Of a DNA stretch of 64,000 nucleotides, positions 1 to 7,510 are shown piece by piece; the stretch's first letter is position 1, and each line of letters opens with the position of its first letter. The notes below the pieces were generated by a model. It did not search any database and had not been told where the DNA came from. It saw only the letters and a list, made by a program, of their open reading frames with translations. Both the position numbers and the translations under genes were made by a program. This stretch comes from Cohnella zeiphila (lineage in GTDB: Bacteria; Bacillota; Bacilli; Paenibacillales; Paenibacillaceae): positions 1 to 64,000 of the forward strand of contig NZ_JACJVO010000002.1 in assembly GCF_014212055.1 (NCBI RefSeq). Direction: 5' to 3'.

Positions 1-229
1 CGGGGCTCGGCTTCCTCTTCTCCCTCTTGCGAGGCCTTTTTGACGACGCGGCAGGATTCACTTCATGTTGCGGCCTGGTCTGTTGCTCGCCCTATCTCCG
101 ACAGGTACTTTCGTCGATGCGCTTCTACGCACAGATTTCGCCGTACGCAGGCATCCTAGCTACACGGGGGCTTGGCCCCTCCCGTGACCGGACTTCCACC
201 GGCTAGAGAATGCGTGCTTGGCTGGGCAC
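1..229 (-). mobile_element. Probable group II intron, 5' end only (runs out of the window)
   Basis: Read on the minus strand, the sequence starting at 229 opens with GTGCCC, resembling the GUGYG 5' end of bacterial group II introns, and continues with a CTAGCCGGTGGAAGTCCGG segment of the kind found in intron domain I. The rest is structured, non-coding and G+C-rich. The start lies a few bases past a perfect terminator hairpin and T-run (238-262), the insertion position typical of group IIC introns. The intron-encoded reverse transcriptase would lie to the left of base 1 and is not visible. The call rests on pattern recognition and context; another structured RNA or an IS end is possible. Confidence 0.45.
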
Positions 230-237
230 GCAAAACC

Positions 238-262
238 AAAAAAAGGCGTCCCGCGGGACGCC
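238..262 (-). terminator. Intrinsic terminator of the 294-896 gene
   Basis: An 18-base perfect palindrome (245-262, GGCGTCC / GGACGCC arms) is followed on the minus strand by seven T (238-244). It lies 31 bases past the stop codon of the upstream minus-strand gene. Confidence 0.85.
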
Positions 263-293
263 CGAAAATGTCGAACGACAGTTGCAACTTCCC

Positions 294-896
294 CTAAAGC
301 TCCAACAGCAGCATTTCCGTCCGCATGCCTTCCAGACGCTTCTTGCTTGCCTCGACGTCTTCCGTTCTTCCTTCTTGCAGCGCCTCATGGAGAACCGCCA
401 GCTCGTAATCGATTTCAAGACGAAGGACGCCGGCCCGGTGTTCGGCCCGTTTCGACTTGAACGCCTGCACCATGTCTTCCACCGTAATTTGGGGGCGCTT
501 CTGAAAAATGATCCGATGTTCCATGCCCGACACCTCCACGAGACGAATGATTTCACCAAACATGATGTTCTCGATGAGCACCTGGCGATCCCGAAACCGC
601 TTGACGACCGCATGGCCGCGGGAATCGTTGATCAGCCGCTCCATCCACATTGCCAGCTTCTCGTCCCTGACGACATAGTCTCCGACCATCCGGTACCGGT
701 TGCGCGACCGCTGGAACCTGAGTTTAAGCAAGCGGCGCCCGGTGCGGACGGAGATGAGGAAGTGCTGCTCGCTCTCGTTCCAGTACAAGGAGTACCCTTC
801 CGAGATGAGCTCCCGAATAAAATTCTGCAGCTGCCTGCGATCGAAACGAAGCTCCAGGTTGCAATACTCCACTTCGCGGCTTCGATTCACGGCCAT
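294..896 (-). CDS. Hypothetical protein, 200 aa, highly charged
   Basis: The family is not recognised. The open frame extends upstream to 1163, but ATG 896 is preferred: it follows GGAGGAGGGG, and a sigma-A-like promoter (967-995) lies about 70 bases upstream, which leaves no room for the longer form. The protein is soluble, with no signal peptide or membrane segment. It is rich in Arg, Glu and Leu: an N-terminal half of alternating basic and hydrophobic residues (LRFDRRQLQNFIREL, YSLYWNESEQHFLISV), and a C-terminal third that looks like a helical hairpin or coiled coil (EDVEASKKRLEGMRTEMLLLEL). It stands alone, divergent from yktB, and ends at a clear terminator. No function is proposed. Confidence 0.75.
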   Translation of the reverse strand: MAVNRSREVEYCNLELRFDRRQLQNFIRELISEGYSLYWNESEQHFLISVRTGRRLLKLRFQRSRNRYRMVGDYVVRDEKLAMWMERLINDSRGHAVVKRFRDRQVLIENIMFGEIIRLVEVSGMEHRIIFQKRPQITVEDMVQAFKSKRAEHRAGVLRLEIDYELAVLHEALQEGRTEDVEASKKRLEGMRTEMLLLEL

Positions 897-966
897 CCCC
901 TCCTCCTGCTGATTGCGCACGGCTCGAGTTGTTGACCGAATGTTCTGAATATTTGTTCTTACTTCT

Positions 967-995
967 ATCTTATACTCCATCTTATGTTCTGGCAA
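967..995 (-). promoter_or_regulatory. Sigma-A-type promoter for the 294-896 gene
   Basis: Minus strand TTGCCA (990-995), 17-base spacer, TAAGAT (967-972). The predicted transcription start is about 65 bases before ATG 896, which supports that start over longer alternatives. Confidence 0.55.
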
Positions 996-1065
996 CTTGG
1001 TTTCTTGACTATTTTCCATTATCATGAGGGAAAGCTTTGCGAAATTCCGGATTGAGGTGGGCATC

Positions 1066-1710
1066 ATGCAAGCGGTACAAGGCACGGGATTTCCCGGATT
1101 CGCCGACGAAGATTTCGAAGCCATGGGCGTTCCGGGCCTGGAAGGCCGGATGGAAGCGATCATCGGCAGCGTGCGACCGAAGCTTCATGCGTTGGGAGAG
1201 GCGCTCGTTCCGGTCGTCGCCGGCTTGACCGGGGACGCCGCGTTCCCGCACGTGGCGAGGCACGCTCGGCGCTCCGTCAATCCGCCGGACGACACGTGGG
1301 TCGCCTGGTCTCCGAGCGCCAAAGGATATAAAGCTTATCCGCATTATCAGGTAGGGCTGTGGTCCACGCACTTGTTCATTCAGTTCGCGATCATTTACGA
1401 ATGCCCGAACAAGGCGGCTTTCGCCGAGCGGGCGCTGGGCGAGCTGGCATCCGTCCGCGGCGCGATTCCGCCTCATTACGTCTGGTCGAAAGACCATATG
1501 GTGCCGGCCGGCGAGCTGCACGGCGATTTGTCGGACGAGCAGTTGGCGGCGCTGTTCGCGCGGCTGGAGAGCGTCAAGGCGGCCGAACTGACGTGCGGCA
1601 TTCATATCCGCCGGGGCGACCCGCTCCTCGCCGCCGGAGACGCGCTGCTTCGCACGGCGGAAGCGACGTTCGCAACGCTGCTGCCGTTGTACCGGATGGC
1701 GCAGGCTTGA
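1066..1710 (+). CDS. yktB: YktB family protein (DUF1054 / UPF0637)
   Basis: This 214-residue protein matches the YktB/DUF1054 family in length and order of motifs: a GFPGFADEDF segment near the N terminus, GLEGRMEAI, VRPKLHALGE, the family block HVARHARRSVNPPDDTWVAW (about 65-84), YPHYQVGLWSTHLFIQFAIIYE, and HYVWSKDHMVP. The biochemical function of the family is not established; it is cytoplasmic. ATG 1066 is preferred to ATG 1024 because GAGGTGG lies five bases upstream and the length then equals Bacillus YktB. It is a single gene, divergent from the hypothetical gene to its left, and is followed by the tandem repeat and a bidirectional terminator. Confidence 0.9.
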   Translation: MQAVQGTGFPGFADEDFEAMGVPGLEGRMEAIIGSVRPKLHALGEALVPVVAGLTGDAAFPHVARHARRSVNPPDDTWVAWSPSAKGYKAYPHYQVGLWSTHLFIQFAIIYECPNKAAFAERALGELASVRGAIPPHYVWSKDHMVPAGELHGDLSDEQLAALFARLESVKAAELTCGIHIRRGDPLLAAGDALLRTAEATFATLLPLYRMAQA

Positions 1711-1716
1711 CGGGTT

Positions 1717-1971
1717 GATTTAGTCTCGAAACGCAATAACTCGGGCGGAGTTGCGGCCAATCGGGCGGAATTAGTCTCGGAACGCAATAACTCGTGCGGA
1801 GTTGCGGCCAATCGGGCGAAATTAGTCTCGAAAAGCAATAACTCGGACGGAGTTACGGCCAGATGGGCGGAGTTAGTCTCGAAACGCAGTAACTCGTGCG
1901 GATTTGCGGCCAGTCGGGCGGAATTAGTCTCGGAACGCAATAACTCAAATGGGATTGCCGCCGGATGGGCT
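1717..1971. repeat. Five tandem copies of a 51-bp repeat
   Basis: Units start at 1717, 1768, 1819, 1870 and 1921, each exactly 51 bases with no indels. All carry TTAGTCTCG near the start; copies 1-4 carry an AACTC/GAGTT hairpin in the middle, which the fifth copy has lost. The unit is a multiple of three, so a minus-strand frame reads as a 17-residue repeat, but there is no ribosome binding site or credible start; I treat it as a non-coding minisatellite between convergent genes. Confidence 0.9.
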
Positions 1972-1983
1972 GACTCACGTAAC

Positions 1984-2029
1984 AAAAGCCTCCTGCCCGC
2001 CGAAAAATCGGCGGAGCGGGAGGCTTTTT
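1984..2029. terminator. Bidirectional terminator between yktB and the RND pump
   Basis: AAAAGCCTCC and GGAGGCTTTTT arms with an inner CGCCG/CGGCG stem and an A-rich loop. The T-runs on both strands let it end the convergent yktB and RND genes. Confidence 0.85.
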
Positions 2030-2038
2030 CGCGGCCGC

Positions 2039-5000
2039 TTAGGCTGCGGCCGACTGGCCGGCCGCCGCGCGTTGGCGGCGGGACTTGCGGAAGAACAGCA
2101 GCTCGTAAATGCAAGGCACGATGACGAGCGTGAGCAGCGTGGCGACGACGAGACCGCCGATGACGACGATGGCAAGGCTCTGCGAGACGATGCTTCCGCT
2201 CTCGGATGTGCCGAACACGAGCGGCAGCATGGCGCAGACGGTCGCGACGGCGGTCATCAGAATCGGGCGCATCCGCGTGCCGGCCGCTTCGAGCAGCGCT
2301 TCGCGAATCGTCATCCGCTCCTCGTTCTGCTTCACGCGGTCGATCAGCACGATGGCGTTCGTGACGACGATGCCGATCAGCATGACCACCCCGAAAATCG
2401 CGGTGAAGTCCGGCGTTACCCCGGTGACGATCAAGCCGAGCACCGCGCCGATCGGTACGAATAGAATCGATGCGAGAATGGCGATCGGCGCCCGCAGCGT
2501 TTTGAACGTGACGACCATGATCAGGTACACGATACCGATGGAGACCATCATCATGACGAACAGGCTCGCGAAGTCGGCGGATTGATCGGCGGAAGCGCCG
2601 CCCACGTAAAGTTTGACGCCTTCCGGCGGCTTGACGTCGGCCATGGCCTTCGAGATTTTATCTCCGACGACGGACAGCTGGCTTGCGTCCACCGTCGCGG
2701 TAACGCGAATGTAGCTCTTGCCGTCCTTATGATAGAATTTCGTCGGCTTCTCTTCCTTCACCCACTGCGCGACGCTGGACACCGGCTTCGGACCGTTGTC
2801 GGTCATGACCGTGAGGCCGCTCAAGTCGCTCTCCGACTTCGGAGCGAGCACCGGCTGCACGGCGACATTCAGCGTACGCCCTTCCGACTGGATCGTGCCG
2901 ATCGGCACCGGATTCAGCATGCCTTGCAATTGCGAGGCGATGTCCCCCGCCTTGGCTTCGGCCGGATTCACCTGGAGCGTATACACCGTCTTCTTCTCTT
3001 CCTGGTTCGTCTCGACCTTCAAGACGTCCTCGATCGGCTTGATCTTGGCTTCGACTTCTTCGGCCGTCTTCGTCAGCAGAGCGGGATCGTCCCCGGAGAC
3101 GTCGACGTACACCTCGGTGCCGCCTCCGCCGCCGAACAGCGACCCGGCTCCGGCGTTCAGTTTAGCTCCCGGATAGTTCGACGATTGCGCCTTGACGGCG
3201 TCTACGATCTTGTCGGCGTCGGTTCCCTTCGTAAGCTGCATCGTATAAGACACGAGCGTCGGCGACTGCACGCTTCCGTACTGAGCCGCGTCGGCGCTGT
3301 TGCCCATGCTCATGCTGACCCAGTCCTGGCCATCCTGCTTAAGCAGGAAAGCCTCCAGCTTTTTGCCGTTCTCGAGCACTTCGTCCGTCGGCGTATCCGG
3401 CTTGTATTCGAGCGACACGTTCAAAGTCGTGGCGTCGGAGGAATCGATGGCGCCCTTCGGCAGGTTGAAGTATACGCCGATCGATCCGATCAGCAGGATG
3501 AACGCGGTCAGAATCGGAACCCACTTGTGACGCAGGTTCCAGTGGAGGAAGCCGGTAAACCGTTTGGACGGCTTATGCTCCTTGATCGTAGAGGTGCGAA
3601 GCACGCCGGAGCTGAGAAGCGGGATGACCGCCAGCGCGACGAGCAGCGAAGACAGCAGCGAGTACGTCACCGTCAGCGCGAACGGAAGCAGGAACGACTG
3701 CAGCGATCCGCGCAGAAGGCCCATCGGCAGAAAGACGGCTACCGTCGTCAGCGTCGAAGCGGTAATCGCCCGCGACACTTCCTTCGTGGCGTCGACGACG
3801 ACCTGAACGGAGAACGATTCTTTCTGCAACCGGCGGAAAATGTTCTCGATGACGACGATGCTGTCGTCCACGAGCCGGCCGACCGCGACCGCGACGCCGC
3901 CGAGCGTCAGAATGTTCAAAGAGATGTTCGACAGATCGAGCAGGTACAAGGTCAGCCCAAGCGACAGCGGGATCGATACGATCGTAACCAGTGTCGCCCG
4001 GATGTTGCGCATGAACAGCAGAATGACGATCGTGGCGAACAGGGCGCCCATCAGCACTTCGCGCAGCATGCTGTTCACGGAGTGAACGACCTGATCGGAC
4101 GTGCTCATCATCAGCTTCAGGTTCGCGTCCTTGTTCTCCTCGTTCAGCTTCTCGATCGTTTGCTTCACGTCTTTGCCTACGCTGACCGCGTTGGCGTTCG
4201 CCGCCTTGGAGACGACCAGCATGAGCGCGTCCTTGCCGTCGATCCGGCTGATGCTCTCCTTGTCGTCCAGCAGCTTGACGTCCGCCACGTCGCCCAGAGC
4301 GACTCCGTTCGCAACCGGAAGTTTTTTGAGCGTATCGAGATCCTGAAGGTTGGCCGTCACGTTCAGATTGACGACCGTGCCGTCCAGCGAGGTCTGCCCG
4401 ACGGACGAGGAGGCGCTGCGGCCCTGCAGCACGCCGTAGAGAGCCTGCAGCGGGATGCCCTTGGCCGCCAGCTTCGCCGTGTCGGGATAGACGCCGACGC
4501 CGGGCAGCGATTTGCCGGACAGTTGAACCTGGCCCGCGCCGTCAATCGAGCGGAACGCGTCGACCGCGCGCTGCTCCAGCTGCTCCTGGCGCGCATCGCT
4601 TGTGCCGTCCGCAAACGTGAGCGAGACGAACGAGATCGGGATCATCGAGGTATCGAACTGAACCACGTAAGGAGGCGACATCCGCTCCGGAAGCTGCACC
4701 GCGCCGACCGCGCGCTCGACTTCCGCCTTCGCGTCCTTCATGTTCGTCTTCGAATCGAAGTTGAGGTTGATCTGGGAGAAGCCGTCTCCCGACGTCGAGA
4801 ACGTGTTCGTCTTGCCTTTGACGCCCGCGACCGCCTGTTCCAGCGGATCGGTCGCCAGACTCTCCATCGTGGCGGCGTCGTACCCTTGGCCGATGACGCT
4901 GACCGTCACCTGCGGATTGTCCGCCTCGGGCAGAAATTCCATCGGAAGCTTCAAATAGCTGAAGATCCCGAGACCGAGCACCATCACCACCAGTATGCCG

Positions 5001-5044
5001 ATGGCCGCTTTATTGCGGAATGCCCCTTGAATAAACCATTTCAC
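2039..5044 (-). CDS. RND-family efflux transporter (AcrB/SwrC type)
   Basis: This 1001-residue inner-membrane protein has the RND layout: a first transmembrane helix (about 10-30), a large extracytoplasmic loop beginning LPEADNPQVTVSV, then TM2-TM6, duplicated in the second half. The proton-relay motif of TM4 is present as GRLVDDSIVV (389-398, with D393 and D394). The size and N-terminal form fit Gram-positive SwrC/YerP exporters, which work without an outer-membrane partner and export surfactants or drugs; the actual substrate cannot be read. The second loop contains a short Gly-rich stretch (LFGGGGG). No adaptor or regulator gene is adjacent. ATG 5044 lies after GGAAGGGG with a rather long spacer. 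A weak TATGAT box (5096-5101) may be its -10. Confidence 0.92.
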   Translation of the reverse strand: MKWFIQGAFRNKAAIGILVVMVLGLGIFSYLKLPMEFLPEADNPQVTVSVIGQGYDAATMESLATDPLEQAVAGVKGKTNTFSTSGDGFSQINLNFDSKTNMKDAKAEVERAVGAVQLPERMSPPYVVQFDTSMIPISFVSLTFADGTSDARQEQLEQRAVDAFRSIDGAGQVQLSGKSLPGVGVYPDTAKLAAKGIPLQALYGVLQGRSASSSVGQTSLDGTVVNLNVTANLQDLDTLKKLPVANGVALGDVADVKLLDDKESISRIDGKDALMLVVSKAANANAVSVGKDVKQTIEKLNEENKDANLKLMMSTSDQVVHSVNSMLREVLMGALFATIVILLFMRNIRATLVTIVSIPLSLGLTLYLLDLSNISLNILTLGGVAVAVGRLVDDSIVVIENIFRRLQKESFSVQVVVDATKEVSRAITASTLTTVAVFLPMGLLRGSLQSFLLPFALTVTYSLLSSLLVALAVIPLLSSGVLRTSTIKEHKPSKRFTGFLHWNLRHKWVPILTAFILLIGSIGVYFNLPKGAIDSSDATTLNVSLEYKPDTPTDEVLENGKKLEAFLLKQDGQDWVSMSMGNSADAAQYGSVQSPTLVSYTMQLTKGTDADKIVDAVKAQSSNYPGAKLNAGAGSLFGGGGGTEVYVDVSGDDPALLTKTAEEVEAKIKPIEDVLKVETNQEEKKTVYTLQVNPAEAKAGDIASQLQGMLNPVPIGTIQSEGRTLNVAVQPVLAPKSESDLSGLTVMTDNGPKPVSSVAQWVKEEKPTKFYHKDGKSYIRVTATVDASQLSVVGDKISKAMADVKPPEGVKLYVGGASADQSADFASLFVMMMVSIGIVYLIMVVTFKTLRAPIAILASILFVPIGAVLGLIVTGVTPDFTAIFGVVMLIGIVVTNAIVLIDRVKQNEERMTIREALLEAAGTRMRPILMTAVATVCAMLPLVFGTSESGSIVSQSLAIVVIGGLVVATLLTLVIVPCIYELLFFRKSRRQRAAAGQSAAA

Positions 5045-5120
5045 CGTAACCGTTCCCCTTCCGCTCCCTGGTTTTCATCTGTCTTTTCATTCCTAATCAT
5101 ACCGGGGAGTCCGGACACGC

Positions 5121-5181
5121 AAAAACGGCTGCAGACCGGACTTGAACCTGGACTCAGGTCCAAGTGCGGCTCCGGCTGCAG
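5121..5181 (-). terminator. Terminator of the ykcB-galU operon
   Basis: Minus strand: nested arms CTGCAGCCGGA ... TCCGG(T)CTGCAG enclosing CTTGGACCTG/CAGGTTCAAG with a four-base loop, followed by TTTTT at 5121-5125. It lies 40 bases past the galU stop. Confidence 0.75.
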
Positions 5182-5220
5182 TCGCTATTTATGGGGAAAA
5201 TCGGGGCGTTACTGTCCCGT

Positions 5221-6111
5221 TCAGGCGAACGAGCCTTTTCTTCGATCGGAGAAGAGTCCGGCCAAATAAGCTTCCATTCGCGGCCGCAGCTCCTCCCGTC
5301 TCAGGCTCATGTCGACGATCGCTTGAATATAACCGAATTTGTCTCCGATATCGTGGCGCCTGCCCTCCATTTCCAAGGCATAGACGGGTTCGGTCTCGCA
5401 CAGCCGCTGCAAGGCGTCGGTCAGCTGGAACTCGCCGCCCGCGCCTCGCCCGGTCCCGTGCAGGATCGGGAAAATCGACGGCGGCAGCACGTAGCGCCCG
5501 AGAATCGCCACGTTGGAAGGAGCGTCGGCCGGATCGGGCTTCTCGACCAGCGCGGTCGCCTCGCGCAGCCGGGCGCCGACCTTCTTCCCTGCGACGATGC
5601 CGTACTTGCCCGTCTCCTCGCGGGGCACCTGCCGGACGCCGACGACCGCCCGGCCGTATGTCTCGTATACTCGCAGCAGCTGCCGCAGCGCCGGAGGCTC
5701 GGACACCATGATGTCGTCGCCGAGCAGCACCGCGAACGGCTCGTCCCCGACGAACGGCTCCGCGCAGCGAATCGCGTGCCCGAGCCCGAGCGGCTCGCTC
5801 TGGCGGATGTAATGGATGGCGGCGAGACTCTCGACGCCGCGAATTTGCTCGAGCAGCTCCGCCTTGCCCCTCTCTTCCAGCGTCCGCTCCAGCTCGGCGG
5901 ACTTGTCGAAATGGTCCTCGATCGCTTTTTTGTTCCGGCCAGTGATAATCAGGATGCTCTCGATGCCGGAAGCGACCGCTTCCTCGACGATATATTGGAT
6001 CGCCGGCTTGTCGACGATCGGAAGCATCTCCTTCGGCAGCGCCTTCGTCGCGGGCAGGAATCGGGTTCCGAGGCCTGCGGCCGGAATGACGGCTTTGCGG
6101 ATTTTGTTCAT
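5221..6111 (-). CDS. galU: UTP--glucose-1-phosphate uridylyltransferase
   Basis: 296 residues, the usual GalU/GtaB length. It makes UDP-glucose from UTP and glucose-1-phosphate in the cytoplasm. The nucleotide-binding signature AAGLGTRFLPATKALPKEML (about 11-30) is complete, followed by DKPAIQYIVEEA, the sugar-side motif GLGHAIRCAEPFVGDEPFAVLLGDD, VEKP, GRYVL and the C-terminal GEFQLTDALQ. Its ATG overlaps the stop of the GtrA gene by four bases (ATGA), so it is translationally coupled as the last gene of ykcB-ykcC-gtrA-galU. The context suggests that UDP-glucose feeds lipid-linked glucosylation of an envelope polymer. Confidence 0.95.
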   Translation of the reverse strand: MNKIRKAVIPAAGLGTRFLPATKALPKEMLPIVDKPAIQYIVEEAVASGIESILIITGRNKKAIEDHFDKSAELERTLEERGKAELLEQIRGVESLAAIHYIRQSEPLGLGHAIRCAEPFVGDEPFAVLLGDDIMVSEPPALRQLLRVYETYGRAVVGVRQVPREETGKYGIVAGKKVGARLREATALVEKPDPADAPSNVAILGRYVLPPSIFPILHGTGRGAGGEFQLTDALQRLCETEPVYALEMEGRRHDIGDKFGYIQAIVDMSLRREELRPRMEAYLAGLFSDRRKGSFA

Positions 6112-6548
6112 GGACTATCGCTCCCTTCCGGGTAATCGTTCGAATGCGCGCGGAACGCCCAACGGCTGCTTCCCGCGTAAGTGACGAGCAGGCCCGCCGC
6201 CGTTGCGGCCGCTTTGCCGGCCGGCACCGGCCAACCGAAGGAGCCGGTCAGCAGCGCCAGCAGCCCCGAAGTGAGGGCGAGCGCGAGCAGGTTCACCGCC
6301 GCGAACCGAGGCAGCGTACGGGAGGTACTGCCTTCGGAATCGCGAAACGTCCAGCGGCGGTTCATCAGGTAGCTGTTCAGCGTGCCGCAGGCGTAAGAGA
6401 GCGCCTGGGCCGCCGCGGAAGGCAGGCCGGCTTCCGTCAGCGCCGCGAAAACGGCGACGTCGACCGCCGTATTGACTCCGCCGACCGCGCAGAAGGTGAG
6501 AAATCGGCGGGAGAGGAGGCGCCTGGCTCCAGCCGGCAGGCTAGCCAA
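6108..6548 (-). CDS. GtrA-family membrane protein (probable polyprenyl-glycan flippase)
   Basis: Four predicted transmembrane helices and the GtrA-family pattern: RFLTFCAVGGVNTAVDVAVFAAL in helix 1, then SYACGTLNSYLMNRRWTFRD before helix 3. Family members are thought to move undecaprenyl-phosphate-linked sugars across the membrane. The frame is open to 6644, but a TTG start at 6548 is preferred: it follows AAGG, gives 146 residues (normal for the family), and places the start inside the last codons of the ykcC homologue (8-base overlap), as expected of a coupled operon. No ATG lies in that region. It overlaps galU by four bases downstream. Confidence 0.85.
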   Translation of the reverse strand: MASLPAGARRLLSRRFLTFCAVGGVNTAVDVAVFAALTEAGLPSAAAQALSYACGTLNSYLMNRRWTFRDSEGSTSRTLPRFAAVNLLALALTSGLLALLTGSFGWPVPAGKAAATAAGLLVTYAGSSRWAFRAHSNDYPEGSDSP

Positions 6549-7506
6549 TCCGGCCCGCCTTGAAATCTTGTTTGCGCATCCCGTAGCACGCTCTGACGAT
6601 GTAGAGCGGACGCCCCCTCGCTTCGTCGAAGATCCGCGCGACATATTCCCCGACCAGGCCGAGCGCGATCAGCACGACTCCGGCGAGCAGCAGCTGCAGC
6701 GCGGCGAAATAGTGGAGCGCCGCGACGTCCGCGCCCGCGAGTCCGACGGCGGCGGCGACGATCCCGTACGCGAGCCCCGCTCCCGCCAGCGCGGATCCGC
6801 CGACGGACGCGAGCTTGATCGGCTTGGTCGAGAACGACGTCATGCCGTCGAGGAACAGCTTAAGCATCTTGCGCAGAGGGTATTTGGAGATGCCGCCGGC
6901 CCGCTCCTGCCGGGCGTAATCGACCGCCGTCTGGCTGAATCCGACCCAACTGACCAATCCCCGCACGTAGCGGTTCCTCTCGGGCATCCGCTTCAGCTCC
7001 TCGATCACCTTCCGGTCCAGCAGCCGGAAATCCCCCGTATCGACCGGAATCTCGATGTCCGTGGACGCCCGAAGCAAACGGTAGTACAGCTTCGCCGATT
7101 GCTTCTTGAACCAGGTCTCCCCCTGGCGGGACGTCCGCCGGGCATAAACGACCTCATAGCCTTGTCGCCACTTCGCGATCATGTCGGGGATCAGCTCGGG
7201 CGGGTCCTGCAAGTCGGCGTCGATGACGACGACAGCCGCTCCCTCCGCGTAATCCATACCTGCCGTAATCGCGATCTGATGGCCGAAGTTGCGGGAGAAA
7301 TCGATCAGCTTCACCCGCGAATCCATCTCGGCGCAATATTGGAGTATGGCGCCCGTCCGGTCGCCGCTTCCGTCATTCACGAACAGAAGCTCGTACGGCT
7401 CTCCGATCCCTTCCATGACGGCCTTCAGCCTGCGGTAGGTCTGGGCGACGACCGCCTCTTCGTTGTAGACGGGCACGACGACCGAATAGCGGACCCTGTC
7501 TGGCAT
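6541..7506 (-). CDS. ykcC: Family 2 glycosyltransferase, dolichol/polyprenol-phosphate sugar transferase type
   Basis: 321 residues. The GT2 catalytic domain starts with YSVVVPVYNEEAVV (7-20) and contains FVNDGSGDRT (42-51) and the metal-binding DADLQDPPE (96-104). Two transmembrane helices near 230-300 (GGSALAGAGLAYGIVAAAVGL; FAALQLLLAGVVLIALGLVGEYV) anchor it, as in YkcC/GtrB proteins that load a sugar onto undecaprenyl phosphate. It sits between a YkcB-type transferase and a GtrA protein, the classical set for making, flipping and using a lipid-linked sugar. The sugar is unproven; galU in the operon favours glucose. Confidence 0.9.
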   Translation of the reverse strand: MPDRVRYSVVVPVYNEEAVVAQTYRRLKAVMEGIGEPYELLFVNDGSGDRTGAILQYCAEMDSRVKLIDFSRNFGHQIAITAGMDYAEGAAVVVIDADLQDPPELIPDMIAKWRQGYEVVYARRTSRQGETWFKKQSAKLYYRLLRASTDIEIPVDTGDFRLLDRKVIEELKRMPERNRYVRGLVSWVGFSQTAVDYARQERAGGISKYPLRKMLKLFLDGMTSFSTKPIKLASVGGSALAGAGLAYGIVAAAVGLAGADVAALHYFAALQLLLAGVVLIALGLVGEYVARIFDEARGRPLYIVRACYGMRKQDFKAGRIG

Positions 7507-7510
7507 GGCC

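Noticed and set aside
1602..2114. Minus-strand frame of 170 codons across the tandem repeat
   Set aside because: It arises because the 51-bp unit is divisible by three and free of stops; it has no ribosome binding site, overlaps the ends of yktB and the RND gene, and reads as a simple 17-residue repeat.
2582..5269. Long plus-strand frame of 895 codons opposite the RND gene
   Set aside because: Shadow frame of a G+C-rich gene: very rich in Arg, His and Asp, no domain motifs, while the minus strand encodes an intact RND transporter.
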